A stretch of 64,000 nucleotides of DNA from Paracentrotus lividus (taxonomy: Eukaryota > Echinodermata > Echinoidea > Camarodonta > Echinidae), in NCBI GenBank assembly GCA_940671915.1, contig CALNVZ010000641.1, positions 3,796,431-3,860,430 on the forward strand, in the 5' to 3' direction. Below are positions 12,567-24,096 of this stretch, in pieces. A model generated the notes under the pieces. That model saw nothing but the letters and a program-made list of their open reading frames with translations. It made no database searches and was not told where the DNA came from. Both the position numbers and the translations under genes were made by a program. Positions within the stretch are counted from its first letter, which is position 1. The number at the start of each line of letters is the position of its first letter.

Positions 12567-12773
12567 ATGCTACAGTCACACAGGCACTTACGTTTCGTTA
12601 CATTTCTGTTCTTTTATACTTATTTCATCTTCATTTCTTATGTATTTCTTTGTTTATTGGACTAAACCAATCATCACTATTTCCACTGCTGACTATGATT
12701 ATGACAGGAAGGCATCCGTGGGGATCCAGCAGAAAAAAGGAACTTTTGGACGCAACGCTGTGTGACCGTAGTA
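12567..12773 (+). mobile_element. MITE, TGCTRCAGTCACACAGACAC family, copy A
   Basis: It begins AATGCTACAGTCACACAGGC and shares the internal phrases TTATGTATTTCTTTG, TTTCCACTGCTGACTATGA and GGCATCCGTGGGGATCC with copies at 20725, 53518, 54691 and 54960. The right end is shortened: the sequence jumps from GACGCAACG to TGTGTGACCGTAGTAT, losing about 20 bases of the terminal repeat. The 85-codon frame at 12554-12811 lies within it and is not a gene. Confidence 0.85.
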
Positions 12774-12779
12774 TAAGGA

Positions 12780-13383
12780 AGGACCACTGTTACGTTGTCG
12801 ACTGTTTGTAAGACCCCATCCCCTTTTCCTCACCAGCTCTCCTCCTTAAATCATCCTTGAGTTGCAACTGTAGATATATTACCCCGGCATTTTTCTTATA
12901 TTCAAGCAGACATCAAGAGAACACGAGGAATTAATTAATTGTGCTAGAGTTCAAAAGAAACGTCAAATCCTCTGTAAGAATAGCTACATTGCTTCGTACT
13001 ATTCAATTGATTTTAAAATTTAATTCTTCTTCTTCGTTTTGTCTCTTACACATTGGGATTCTAAAAGATTGAAAACTATTTGAGACTGCGTTCGATAAGA
13101 ACAAGCTGATGCCGCAAAGAAGAAGAAGAAAAAAGAATCATTCACGAACCTGTTCCAACAATGTTCTTCACCCAACTAGTCCTAATAATATTTTTATAAG
13201 TGAAATGGCCATATTTGTTTAAAAAGCGATAGGCTTTGGGGTATACTATTTCATTCTTCCATTGATTTAAAGGAGATTAGGTAACGTTATAGAGGCTTGG
13301 AAATAATGAGCTGTGCAATGGTAAGGGGCTGTACATGCTGCCAGTACAAATAACGACGTGTCAAGGTAAATGAAGAAAGATTC
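12780..13383. other. Intergenic DNA, no gene seen
   Basis: AT-rich single-copy-looking DNA with no recognised ORF, repeat or RNA gene. Confidence 0.5.
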
Positions 13384-13508
13384 AAGATGAAGAGGGTGTT
13401 GTAAGTTACGGATATCTTTGCAATACAACAGCGTGATATTTCAAAGACATCTTAATATTTGATATAGCACGGACAGAGAATTAAACAATAAATGTATAAC
13501 CTCTAGGA
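13384..13508 (+). repeat. Second copy of the 11910-12040 repeat
   Basis: It runs from GATGAAGAGGGTGTTGTAAG to AAACAATAAATGTATAACCT with only a handful of substitutions relative to 11910-12040. It lies in the same orientation about 1.47 kb downstream. The high identity suggests a recent duplication or insertion. Confidence 0.7.
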
Positions 13509-13509
13509 G

Positions 13510-14140
13510 AAATTGGAGGTGACCGAAAATACCACTTTAATTTCCCTACATAAACTTCAATGCTAACTGTAAATAGTGATATTCAGCCAATGTCTCGGCA
13601 ATTAAACGACCGTGGTAGCATTTTATATCAACTTTAAAGATTCGACCATCCCCTATTCACTGCATTTAATCATTTTATTTTATTTTTAAACTAAATTTAT
13701 ATCCAAATTGTTTCTTTGATATTTCTAAGTTCATCAAAGGCACCGGACATTCTCTGAAGGGTTAACTCTAATGATAGTAGGTGTTTATTCAATCAGTTTG
13801 TTTTAAATCATTCCGAGGATTGGACATGAATCTAACAAGAAATGCCGCGAAGAATTAAATAATGGTCTATAAAAAAAAAATGGCCAAGTAACTTTAAAAC
13901 AGAATGAATTATACAGCATCCAAAAACAATCTATCCCAATTAAGAAAAAAACAGGTCATTATGTTTGGATTATAAATTGCTCTCTTAATTTAATCGTTAT
14001 ATCCATTAAATGAAATACTGTTCTTGCCGTTGAATTCAATTAAAGGAAAATGAAAGGCTAGAGCAAAAACCCCTTAATAAGTCGAGCCATACACCACTTT
14101 ACTAAATGAAACTTAAATGAAGAAAATCCGTTGACTATAT
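13510..14140. other. AT-rich intergenic DNA, no gene seen
   Basis: No ORF, repeat or splice-flanked frame that I can support. Confidence 0.5.
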
Positions 14141-14189
14141 CCGAAGATATTGCCAGCTCAAACTTCAACTCAACTTGATTTTGAGATTA

Positions 14190-14358
14190 CCGCGGAAGAT
14201 GCCATCTTGCCGATATTTGCATATTTCTCCCATGGTCCTCTGCGATATTTGACGTCACTGACGAACAACTCGCACGATCGACGAACAAGCTCAGCTGATC
14301 GCCCAGGCCAGCCAGCGCGCGTTTTGTGTGTTTGTTTACGTGCAGTCGGCTCCGCAAG
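14190..14358 (+). promoter_or_regulatory. CpG-rich putative promoter upstream of the THAP-like frame
   Basis: The 170 bases before the ATG at 14359 are rich in CpG and contain a perfect CRE palindrome TGACGTCA (14250-14257), then a second half site TGACG, and AGCTGATCG and GCGCGCG elements. I see no TATA box, as expected for a CpG-type promoter. The link to the downstream frame is by position only. The same full CRE palindrome occurs once more at 14963-14970. Confidence 0.4.
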
Positions 14359-14538
14359 ATGGTGTACTGTCAAGCATTTGGCTGTCGGAATCGGTCCGAT
14401 AAAGGCGCAAAATATAGTTGTTTTTTCGGTTTCCCGACCCACAAAAGAGGCCTGAGATATCTGAGAAATAGAAATACTAAGCAAAGTAGTCTGCTGCAAT
14501 TTTACAATAAAAGAAGCAAAAGGGCACGATCAGATTGA
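14359..14538 (+). CDS. THAP-type zinc-finger N-terminus, partial (first exon or degenerate copy)
   Basis: The frame starts MVYCQAFGCRNRSDKG, which closely fits the start of a THAP domain (M-x-x-C-x4-C-x-N-R, then a basic loop). GFP follows where THAP proteins have the F-x-F-P strand. THAP domains are about 90-residue C2CH zinc fingers that bind DNA, found in host transcription regulators and in P-element and Kolobok transposases. Only the first C pair is present: the later tryptophan, C-x2-H pair and AVPTIF box are missing. The frame runs into a basic tail and stops at 14536-14538. This could be a true first exon with its donor before the stop, although I see no strong GTAAGT, or a broken copy. 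The CpG-rich DNA in front favours a host gene start. Confidence 0.5.
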   Translation: MVYCQAFGCRNRSDKGAKYSCFFGFPTHKRGLRYLRNRNTKQSSLLQFYNKRSKRARSD

Positions 14539-14958
14539 TAAAGTTGAATGTTTCGATGTGCGGTGTACTTGGCGTTTGATGAAAGCAATGGCGCACGTAC
14601 GCGTCCGTCGAGCCAGCCAGTGTTAGCGACCGCACCAGAGACAGGATCGCTCCCGATACCAGCCCGGCCGGCTGCGACAGTGGGCGGTAGCGACGGTGAA
14701 AAGCAGCTTTGGCTAGCTTTCAGAAAATGCGCACGCATACGCGTCCAGTTATTGTTGAATTGATGATCGTAAATTTAGAGTTGTATTTTATAAGTTTGAA
14801 TAGAAACAAAATAATAATAATGTAAAACATGATACTATAATATTCAATTATTCAATATGTCTCTTTATAATTTATAACTTATATATTGTGATTCGGAAAA
14901 TTAAATCGTGATTAGTGTATGATAGTGTGTACAAAACATAGCTGAGTGGGGTTGTTCG

Positions 14959-15020
14959 CAAGTGACGTCACAGTTTTGCTCCAGCCCAGCCAACATGGCG
15001 ACCTCCGCTTAGCGATGTCT
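14959..15020 (+). promoter_or_regulatory. Second CRE/YY1-like promoter element block
   Basis: A perfect TGACGTCA at 14963-14970 is followed about 20 bases later by CCAACATGGCGACC (14990-15003), which resembles the YY1-type core AANATGGCG often seen just downstream of TATA-less starts. The ATG in this motif opens only a 5-codon frame (M-A-T-S-A). It may be an alternative start region for the locus or chance; no transcript evidence is available. Confidence 0.3.
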
Positions 15021-15362
15021 AACCCAAGGTAACCCAACTTTGGAGGGATGGTTCTCCTTCCTTGGAGATCAGATTTTGGTGGTTGATGGCTTATTTTGAC
15101 TGTCATATATGAAAGATTGTTACCATGGGGTTGTAGCTCTAGAGTTTCATTTTCCTTTAATGACAATTAAAACTGAATCATAAATGCACAAATCGATCGT
15201 ATGCAATTTCGAATATCAAGAATTCATTTTTGTTATTGGATTAAATGACTTCCACGATAACAATGTTGTTTTTTTTTTTGTTGTTTGTTTTAGTATTACA
15301 ATATAATATATTTATCTCCAAAACATTCTAGTCGTATGATAAAAAAAAAATGATCCTACCCA

Positions 15363-15820
15363 TTAAAGGTAGTATCAGCCTTTTTCACAAATTGCGAAAA
15401 CTAATGCAACTTGGCATAACTGTAGAATATGATCGGCCTATACTGTCTATTCAATCTTACTGTCATAGGTTGCCTAGATCAGTAATACGAAACGAAAATC
15501 TGACTACCAATCTTGACCAGCTCTCCATCAACATCGTTGATATTACAGCGCGTGCGGCACGGACCGCACACAGCAATATACACACGGCGCATCAGCGTGC
15601 ATTATTCTCTGCGCTAACGGTCAGCGGTTCGCACCGTACGGTATATTTTTCGAGGTTCGAAAAAATAGGAATGAATTTTGATAATCGCAATAAAATGACA
15701 AACATACACATTTGAGCTTAATCATGTAGTGGGATGATATAGTCATTGGTATACTACAATATCCTCTCAAAAACTAGAAATTTAATATTTTTGCCTGCAA
15801 AAGGCTGACACTACCTTTAA
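15363..15820. mobile_element. MITE with TTAAAGGTAGTATCAGCC termini
   Basis: A 458-base element has near-perfect inverted ends: TTAAAGGTAGTATCAGCCTT on the left and AAGGCTGACACTACCTTTAA on the right. Its centre has a CpG-rich segment (15548-15650) with GCGCGTGCGG, CACGGCGCAT and GCGTGC phrases. The longest open frame in the area (15350-15715, 121 codons) is entirely explained by this element and has no domain, so I do not call it a gene. Confidence 0.85.
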
Positions 15821-15829
15821 GCTGCATGA

Positions 15830-17260
15830 AATATACGACTTTGCTGGTATTTCTAGTAGTATAATGCACTACGAACAGCCATTCCCATATGTCGGTGCAT
15901 ACGTGAGTCTTACTTGCAATATAGATAAATTGTTAGGAATAAGAAGTGTAGTAAAGAGAAGTAGTTTAGCCTGGAGCTGTATACCCAAGTAGGGCATTCG
16001 CTTGAAGATTTTTTTCTTGTTTCTTTTTTTTTTGGTTACTTTATTCAGCGGCTGCTCTCACAGTATCTTAACGTGTCATGAAAAGGCACCCGATTATGTT
16101 ACAATTGAAGGGCTTTTCACACTGGTTATAGTATACTTTAAGTGTATGTGAAGGATGCTATAGTGAGCTGTTTGGAACAACAGGAAACTTGGTAGCTATT
16201 CTTACGGGCTCTCACAAAATCAAAGGCAACACAGTCACATTATGCCGTTACGGGCTGTCAACGAACAACGCACTAAAAATTATACCACGTACATGACGTA
16301 GTGTTACGGGAGCTTTCTCTCTATTCCAGGTAAACGATGGCAAACTAAGAATGATTTTTGTTTTCTGTATAACTCCCAACAATCTGCAAATGTATATGAA
16401 TATGTCTACAATTTTTTTCATGAAACTGGTTTGCAACTAATAGATATTTGTCATGAGACTAGTTTGCAACTCGAGTCTTTATAGTCGCGTAGACGTCATC
16501 TGAACGTCTCCGGAATCTCCAGTTAGTCGCGAGGAAAAATGAAACAAAAGGCTCAAATCAAACATTTGATTTTTGAGAGATAAAAATAACCCTAGGTTAT
16601 CAGAATGAAATTTCCTTCAGCATTTCACTTTAATATTACTACTTTTTGAAGACCACATTAGGTTAAAGAGAAATAAAACATTTACGAGCTGATCTGTTAC
16701 AAAAGTGAATCACTTTGCAATTACTGAATAATGGAAAGGTTTTAGTCAAAAGAAAGTGTACGACAAATCGAAACATTTAAGTACAAAACAAAAATGTAGC
16801 TAGTAAAGACTTTTTTTCTATTTACTGCTACAGAACTCCCTTTTTTCGCAGTTTGTAGTTATTGGCTAGTTTTTTTTTTCGACGAATATTTTTACAGGTT
16901 TGGCAGATATTGAACTCTTAAAAGCTGCGTATTTTAATGTCGTTTGCAAAGTCACTTTAACCGAATGTTTTCACAGATACATTCGGTCAATCATGTCAAT
17001 GGCGGATCGGTGAAAGCTAATCCATGCAGAAACTGAAACAAAGATTTTAAGAAATAGATCCTTCAAGCTAGGGTAAGTTACAATATTCAATTCAGACCAT
17101 GACAGAAAGCTTTAGAACTATAACGAGTGTACGAGAAATTATACAACTGAAACTTATACAAACGTGAATGTCAATTAATGCTGCATGGCAGGTGAATTCA
17201 AATACATTTGCATCTTTGTATCGCCGATAACGGGAGTCTATTTATAGAGCGAGCGGAATG
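15830..17260. other. Intergenic DNA, no gene seen
   Basis: AT-rich DNA. The phrase CATGAAACTGGTTTGCAACT at 16420 recurs as CATGAGACTAGTTTGCAACT at 16453, a local 33-base tandem duplication. Minus-strand frame 16248-16436 shows no domain. Confidence 0.5.
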
Positions 17261-17263
17261 CTC

Positions 17264-17485
17264 TCTTTTATGGCATAATCACATGTACGACACATTGCCA
17301 ACGCACATTATGCGCTGGGGGTGCGTTACTCACTCGTCAAGCGCCCTTAGCCAACGTAGTGCATTCGTTGCGTATTCTTATATGTGCTGTGTATGTATAC
17401 CGTCTATGTGCGCGTTGTCGGCAGTTTTTACAAATTTCAATGCGCTGGTCTTGCGTTGTGTACATGTGACTGTCGCTTAACGGAA
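17264..17485. mobile_element. MITE with TCACATGTAC termini, intact copy
   Basis: The ends ATAATCACATGTACGACAC and GTTGTGTACATGTGACTGTC are inverted repeats. The inside is CpG-rich (CCAACGCACATTATGCGCTG, ATTCGTTGCGTATTCT, CTATGTGCGCGTTG). The same internal order is found, reverse-complemented and cut in two, at 38965-39043 and 46558-46682. This copy therefore supplies the empty-site reference for the large insertion at 39.0-46.6 kb. Frame 17208-17480 (90 codons) lies over this element and is not a gene. Confidence 0.8.
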
Positions 17486-17489
17486 GGTT

Positions 17490-17990
17490 TGGAGGCAAGC
17501 CTAGAAGTTCGGGGATAGGGCAAGGAGCTGGTCACGTGGTGTAAGTAATACACCGCTAGCATGACACCATCTGCTTAGCTGGTGTCATCTTGGCTAGGAA
17601 TATTACACCGAGAACACTTGTCGATTGTCGACGTGAAACACAGCAAAACATGTCAGTTTTCAGTCGAAACTGACCTCCTTTTTGCAAGCTTTAATTACGA
17701 AGTTTGATTGAATCTGTCACTTATCAATTATTCGGAATTATGAGACGCCTTTCCGTTTTTGCTATAAATTTGTTATCTATATCTTCCTCTTTGTGACAGT
17801 CCCCGCTCTCCCTTCCTCTCTTTTTCTATATTTCCATCTATCTCTCTCTTTTCTATCATCTTTATTTCCATTTTATTTTCTTATACTAGTGTTTTCCTTT
17901 CTCTATTTCCCATTCTATGCGAGTTTTTTTTTTTTTTTTTCATATGTTGTTTTCTGTGCAGGAATCGAATTAGGTAACTGAATATCGTTG
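17490..17990. other. Intergenic DNA with a C/T-rich tract
   Basis: From 17790 to 17940 the plus strand is strongly pyrimidine-rich (TCTCTCTTT, then a T run). GGTGTAAG or GGTGTCAT phrases at 17538-17610 form an imperfect inverted repeat, perhaps an old MITE. No gene seen. Confidence 0.4.
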
Positions 17991-17996
17991 CCTGTG

Positions 17997-18790
17997 GCCA
18001 TTATTTGAGATCATACTGGGCAGGCTTGGATAGTCAGTCTTGATTATCAAAAAGGTGCATTTCTCGTATATTCATCTCATTTTTAGCCCTCTCTTTCTCG
18101 CATGAACTAAACACACACCCACACCCACACACACACACACACACACCACACACGCACAACCTTACACATATACCCACACCCGCAGACAAAAAAGGTTCTG
18201 ACACACACATACACACACATGCGCACGCGCCTGCGACCATTATTTGAGATCATACTGCGACAGTGCTTGGATAGTCAGGCTTATAGCAAAAAGCTGGCTT
18301 TTATTCGTAATATTCATCTCACTTTTAGCCCTCTCTTTCTCGCATGTGGTAACACACACAAACACACACACATGCACACCCTTAAACATATTCCCACACC
18401 CGCACAAAAAAGTCTCACCAGCACAAAAAAGACTCAGCCGCACTAAAAAAAAAGTCACACACATACACACACACGCGCAAGCGCGCCTGTGGGCATAATT
18501 TGAGATCATTAGACATTTTTAGCCCTTTCTTTCTCGCACGCACTAACACACACCCACCTGCACACACACGCACACCCTTACACATATACCCACACCCGTA
18601 GAAAAAAAGGTCTAACACACACACACGCGCACGCGCATGTGGCCATTATTTGAGAACATACTGGACAGGGTTGGATATTATAGTCACTCTTAATTAGCAA
18701 AAAGTTGCATTTCTCGTATATTCATCTCATTTTTAGCCCTTTTTCTCGCATGAACTAACACACACCGACACACACACACATCCTAATTAA
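17997..18790 (+). repeat. Tandem array of four roughly 150-255-base units with CA tracts
   Basis: Units start GGCCATTATTTGAGATCATAC (with variants) at about 17997, 18235, 18491 and 18640. Each has GATAGTCAG or a variant, TTCATCTCATTTTTAGCCCT, TTTCTCGCATG or a variant, then a CA-rich tract ending in GCGCACGCG. Unit lengths differ mainly in the CA tracts and in a deletion in unit 3. All frames here (for example 18034-18240, 18219-18446) arise from the repeat. Confidence 0.85.
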
Positions 18791-18794
18791 ACCA

Positions 18795-20190
18795 AGAAAC
18801 CTCTCCGTCTCCCTCTCTCTTCAAATTATTTATTTCCTTTACCTTTATGTATTTCATTCATTCATTTGTTTCTATTTATATGTCTCTCCATCATATTCGA
18901 TTTCTCCTTTATTTCTGTACGAGGTCTCAATTTTTAATTATCTTCTATTTTAATACAGATTAAATATAATATTGATATTAAATATGATAATCGTATCTAA
19001 ATATAATGTTCATCAGGTTTAAAATGTTAAAGTGATTGTTTTGGTAATATACACTGAAACACGGAAAAAGAAAAAAAAATGATGATAATATCCGAAAAAA
19101 ATCCTCGATATTACATAAATGATATTAATCACTTTAAAATTTCCTCTTTCTTGTACATGTATTGTAAATAAAACGTCGAACTGTAATGGTTGTCATTACA
19201 TTGGTATATTATTATCTGAATTTTAATTCGTTTAATTTACGAAAAAAAAAATGTTGTTTTTTTTTTCCTTCTAATTTCCAAAATTCATGAACATACCTTT
19301 TATGGACTATATTTTCGAAATCAAAATAAAACATCTGAGATGTTAGATACATTATCATAGCAATCACTAAGCTTATGAGAAAAATCAAATCGATAGTAAA
19401 TATTAGTTCTTATTCGAAAACCTTAAAGTATGCCTTACTTCCCCCCTTTTTTTATATTTACTGTTAACTAAGAAATCACTTTTTATGCTGCATAAAACAA
19501 ATTGTTCCCTTTTCGTATGCAAGGCAATCGTCCTGTTGATGCAGCCCCTTGTAAGCCACAAGTAGAACGATCTTGACCACTTTATATTTACATTTTTTTG
19601 CATTAAAGTTTCTGGTTCTGGTCATGACACTGAAATGTGGAAGACACTGAATAAAAGTGATTTGGATAGGTTATTTATAGTTCACCTAAGATATCGGCTG
19701 TTTTGATATATTTTGGGTCATTTCATGACTATCAGGGCAATTGAAGAACAATTTGTTGTTGTGGAGCTTTTTATCATGCTTTTCTTCCTAAATAGCACGA
19801 AAATAATTGGAAAGCTCACAATTATTTTCTCCATCTTTCCCACTTCACCAGATTCCCTTTAAATTGTCAAATGAAGTCACCTTCACATTTCCTCTATCTA
19901 AATAAATCGAAGTCATTATTGTTCTATACCGTGGGCAATATAAGCATAGTACTTCTTCATATCCCCAGGCATTGAAGTATTGTGGTCAGTATCGAAGCCA
20001 CTGATTAAAGTGAGTGGAATGGTTAAAGGCGCCTGTCACACTAGCAATGTAGGCTCATCGTTTCGCCACCATGTTGGCACACTGTCGTATAGTTCTTGAC
20101 GTTTTTGTCGTATTCTCGATAACTCGCTGTTGGCGCCATTCCACTAGATGGCGCGCTCCACCACCGATTCACCTAACCTGAATAAAAGTC
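18795..20190. other. AT-rich intergenic DNA, no gene seen
   Basis: No convincing ORF or repeat unit. GCCATTCCACTAGATGGCGCGCTCC at 20130-20155 resembles the short AGATGGCGC phrase also seen at 35560 and 36738, probably fragments of a dispersed repeat. Confidence 0.45.
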
Positions 20191-20192
20191 CA

Positions 20193-20296
20193 CGGCCTAT
20201 TTTCATAAAACCTGCATAGGCATAGTTTTCACGTAACTTTGTACTGTCCCCTATGTAATTATTTGACAACTTTGTCAAATTTATGAATATGGGCCC
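20193..20296. mobile_element. Short MITE with GGGCCCATATTCATAAAAC termini, copy 2
   Basis: It begins CGGCCTATTTTCATAAAAC and ends AAATTTATGAATATGGGCCC. It shares CATAGGCATAGTTTTCAC, TTTGTACTGTCCCCTA and GTAATTATTTGACAAC with the copy at 3937-4055. Confidence 0.8.
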
Positions 20297-20724
20297 TGGG
20301 CTCCGTAACACAAAGGGCAAAAGCGAATCTACATCACCATTTTGTTCAAAAGTCAGACCAGCAAAATGTTCTTTCAAATTTAAGTTGGATCGCAATAGCT
20401 GTATTTCAAAGCCGATAACTAAAAGCAGAGTTGCCATTAATAGTGTGACAAGCTGCAATACCAAGATTACACTGGTAAGACCATTCCAAAGCCGATCCGA
20501 ACCGACTACTAACTTGCCATTAACGGGAATAAAATTTGTCGACGTTCTGGTTTTATTTTGAAGTTGGCTGAGACAGTGTGACGGAGGTCAGGGATGGTTA
20601 TCGCTATAAACAATCATCTCCTATATTTCGCCCATCTTCCCCCTTCGTTTTCTATTGAATTCCCACTATCTTGATGCGCTTTCTGTTTGTTCCGATTAAC
20701 AAGACGAATGACAACAACAATATT

Positions 20725-20911
20725 ATGCTACAGTCACACAGACACGTTTAGTTACGTTTTTATCCTTATTTCATGTTCTATTCTATTATTTATTTTATGT
20801 ATGTCTTTGTTTTATTGGACTAACGAAATTGTCACTATTTCCACAGCTGACTATTCACGGCGGCAAGGCATCCAGGGATCCGCAGGAAAAATATGAATTT
20901 TGAGACGCAAC
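20725..20911 (+). mobile_element. MITE, TGCTRCAGTCACACAGACAC family, copy B, left part
   Basis: It starts TTATGCTACAGTCACACAGA and follows the family order (TTTATTTTATGTATGTCTTT, TTTCCACAGCTGACTAT, GGCATCCAGGGATCCGCAG) up to GAGACGCAACG. It is then cut by the large insertion that begins with a G-run at 20912. The missing right end (CGGACAGAACTCAACG to CTGTAGCATAA) is found 6.3 kb away at 27259. Confidence 0.85.
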
Positions 20912-21095
20912 GGGGAGGGGGGGGGGTCACTCAAACAAAAAAGTGCTACCCATGCGTGTCCCCGTACCCTGAAAATGGACGCTAAACGTTCATAGCATGA
21001 AGCCAAATTTTGCCACCCTTTTCGACGTCAGACTGAAAATGGACCCTAAACGTCTCATTGCATGAAGTTAAATTTGCACCCCTTTCCCTTACAAA

Positions 21096-21554
21096 AATGT
21101 CCTGTGGTATTCTATGGTATTTCTGAATGTCATGTGTATTCGTATGGTATTTCTGAATGTCCTGTGGTATTCCTATGGTATTTCTATGGTACAATAAAAT
21201 ACCATAGAAGTACCACAGGGAAGTACCACACAGGAAAGGGTACATAAGAATACCATACAGCAGTGCTGTGGTATTTGGCACAAATACCATATGTATGGTA
21301 TTGCTGTATGGTTTTTGGCACAAATACCATATGTATGGTATTTCTGTATGGTTTTTTGGCACAAATACCTATGTTATGGTATGCTGTATGGTTTTTGGCA
21401 CAAAATACCATATGTATGGTATCGCTGTATGGTTTTTTTGCACACCTACCATATGTATGGTATTGCTGTATGGTTTTTTGGCACAAATACCAGATGTATG
21501 GTATTGCTGTATGGTTTTTTGGCACAAATACCAGATGTATTGGTATTGCTGTAT

Positions 21555-21599
<45 letters not shown>

Positions 21600-21680
21600 A
21601 TACCATAAGTATGGTATTGCTGTTCGTTTTTTTGGCACAAATACCACATGTTATGCACAATTACCACATGTATGAGAGCC
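21096..21680. repeat. Left minisatellite array of the foldback-like element (first copy)
   Basis: Units of about 41 bases read TATGGTATTGCTGTATGG, TTTTTTGGCACAAATACCA and ATATG or AGATG, repeated 6-7 times. They are preceded by a shorter 'CCTGTGGTATTCCTATGGTATTTCTGAATGT' theme. A T-run of about 38 bases (21558-21593) lies in the array. Each unit contains the palindrome ACCATAT-GTATGGT, so the strands can form hairpins. The W/Y/G/F-rich frames on both strands here, up to 189 codons, are products of the repeat and not genes. Confidence 0.85.
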
Positions 21681-23430
21681 TCTGTTACAATTGCCCCGTG
21701 TTACAAGGTATTGTCCCGGTCTCCCTACCATCAGGGGCTGCGATTTCATGTGATGACGGTCAGGGGTGGGGGGTGAGGAACGGAGACCCGGAATGGAATT
21801 ATTATAGACTTGAACGGAATAAGGCTTCCTAAATATTTGTATACCCAAAATTCGAAATAGAATGATCTATTTCACATAATTTATTATGCAGAAACTAATG
21901 ACAATTTTTAAGAATATAAGGTTGGAAAAATAAATCATATTCCACTAAATACGACCTGAAGAGATAGTTAAATCGTTAAATCATTGAATTGTTATTTGTT
22001 TGTGAGCGCGAAGAGGTGAGCTAAAATTTTGCTCTATAATAACATTAATCATTGTATTCACTAGCTGATAATCATACTAGAAAATACAATTCCGAAGAGC
22101 GAGTGAAAATCTCATTAATTAACGTTTTACAATATATAATTATTATTATTATTATATTATGCATATATATGTTTGTAATCCCTTTCTGAATATGGTCACT
22201 TTTTATAACGATACGGACATGGAAAACAAAGAATTTAAAGAAATTTAAAAAGTTTATTTCCATCACATTTGGACAAGTGGGCAAATACAAAATTTATCCA
22301 AATTATTAGAAAATAAAAACAAATCTGAAGCTTTGATAATCAAGGGACACGTCCCCTGATTGACGCCAAATTTGGAGAGGAATTAATTATACACTAGATC
22401 GGAATAAATAAAGCACCCTAAAGAGAATATAATATAGGCTAATATCCAAAATTCACAAAGAATGACCTCCTCACACATTATGCCAAAGTTACAAATAAAG
22501 CGTTGTAACAAATAAAAAGAATAAAGAATATAGGGACCTGAAGAAAGATTATTGTTTAATTATTGTCTGGTGTTTTTGTTTGCAATCGAAGCGCGAGACG
22601 AAAATTTTCTTTTTAATGACCTAAACTTGGTTCATTTTACGCACACTGTGCCTCTTCGTCTATTATATGTACATATATTTTTGTTAAGCTTTCAAAATCG
22701 AGGGTGGACGATCCCCCAGAAAACAAAAATCGATGGGGGGGGGGGGGGACTCGATCGTCCCCTCGTCCACCTGGGACGCCGCCAATACCTACCGTTGTGT
22801 AGTATTGTCACAGGATATTTTTTTCTAAGGGATAGTTTCTAACAGGAATTGACTAAGTGGTGTTTGACCAAGTCGACTTGATTAGACGAAATGGGAATTA
22901 ATTAGACCAAATGGTAATTTGACGAACTGATTGAAGACAAACATCCAACAGGGATGAAACCAACGGCATTAGTCAAAGTGGATTTATGGCAGTTTACTGC
23001 TGAAGTTTGGTAGTCGTATGGTATTCCTGTGGTACTTCGTGTGTACTATGGTAATTAGCTTCATTGCATACAATGTTTTTGTATGCACACATCAGTATTT
23101 TGTGAAGCTTACCTCATTAACTAGTAATTACCTGCATATTAATATTTTTTCTTTTAGGGAAATATATCCTAAACACAAAGTAACATCAAGAGCGATAGGT
23201 TTTGACATTTGCATTATTATCAAGAGATATAGAAAATAACTAACTGTGACCCAAAATACGTTTGCTAAATAGTGGTATAAATACCAGTGTATGGTATCCT
23301 TGGGTGTCTAGCGGCAGTCCTGTGGTAACGGCGCGTGGTATCCCTGAATTAACGGTGTGTGTGTTCCGGTCGTAACGGTATGTCATAATCCTGGTAACTG
23401 CTGCGGTATTGATAGTGTGTACTAGTTTGG
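21681..23430. other. Inner part of the foldback-like element (first copy)
   Basis: AT-rich DNA without a recognisable ORF. It contains a G-run with flanking inverted GATCGTCCCCTCGTCCACC and GGTGGACGATCCCCCAG at 22700-22775, and a patch of the TTAGACGAAATGGGAATTAA theme at 22880-22930 (compare 1190-1410). The same order reappears at 24800-26540 with scattered one-base indels. Confidence 0.7.
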
Positions 23431-23870
23431 GATAATGCTATTAGGTATTTTTGCTGTATGGTACTCCTGTAAGGTATTTTTTGTGGTACTTGTGCTAAAA
23501 TACCATAGGAATCCTGTGGTATTTGTGCCAAAATACATAGGAAACCCTATGGCATTTTGGTGTATGGTACTGCTGTATGGTATTATGTGTGGTATTTGTG
23601 CCAAAAACCCATAGGAATCCTATGGTATTTTGGCTGTATGGTATTTTGTGTGTATTTGTGCCAAAAACCATAGGAAATCCTATGGTATTTTGGCTGTATG
23701 GTTACTGCTGTATGGTATTTTGTGTGGTATTTGTGCTAAAAAACCATAGAAAATCCTATGGTATTTTGGCTGTTATGGTACTTCTGTATGGTATTTTGTG
23801 TGGTATTTTGTGCCAAGAAACCATAGGAAAATCCTGTATGGTACCGTTGTGTGGTACCACACGATATTTT
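23431..23870. repeat. Right minisatellite array of the foldback-like element (first copy)
   Basis: Units of about 60-90 bases combine TTTTGTGTGGTATTTGTGCC, AAAAACCATAGGAAATCC and TATGGTATTTTGGCTGTATG. The phrase GGTATTTGTGCCAAAAACCA is the reverse complement of the left array's TGGTTTTTTGGCACAAATACC, so the two arrays are inverted copies of one theme. ATAGGAAATCCTAT palindromes recur in every unit. Confidence 0.8.
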
Positions 23871-24071
23871 TGTAAGGGTTTCGACCGTCAGACTGGAAAA
23901 CATACCCTAAATGGCTTAAACACCGTGAAATTTTTGACCCCAAATAGCGATTTCCGCTGAAAACACCCCTATTTTATAAAAATGGCGATTGAAATTTAAA
24001 AAACACCCCTATTTTAAGAAAAGCGTCGACGCCGCCGAAAGGCTTTGAAAACAGAATCTCTTCTCCTTTTT

Positions 24072-24096
24072 NNNNNNNNNNNNNNNNNNNNNNNNN
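24072..24096. other. Assembly gap (25 N) between two near-identical halves
   Basis: Exactly 25 N separate a segment ending GAATCTCTTCTCCTTTTT from one that restarts AAAAAGTGCTACCCATGC, which is the beginning of the element. The same 25-N length occurs at 41943-41967. A fixed short gap flanked by repeated sequence fits a placeholder left by gap-filling software. Confidence 0.95.

Noticed and set aside
14150..14455. 101-codon plus frame and 109-codon minus frame over the THAP-like region
   Set aside because: Stops are rare here because of CpG-rich composition. Only the frame starting at 14359 shows a recognisable motif.
15350..15715. 121-codon open frame
   Set aside because: It lies inside a MITE with clear inverted ends (15363-15820), has no domain and no splice context.
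21263..21832. 189-codon open frame, the longest in the window
   Set aside because: It is built from minisatellite units and a T-run. The repeated W/Y/G/F peptide changes frame with every one-base slip, and frames of similar quality exist on both strands.
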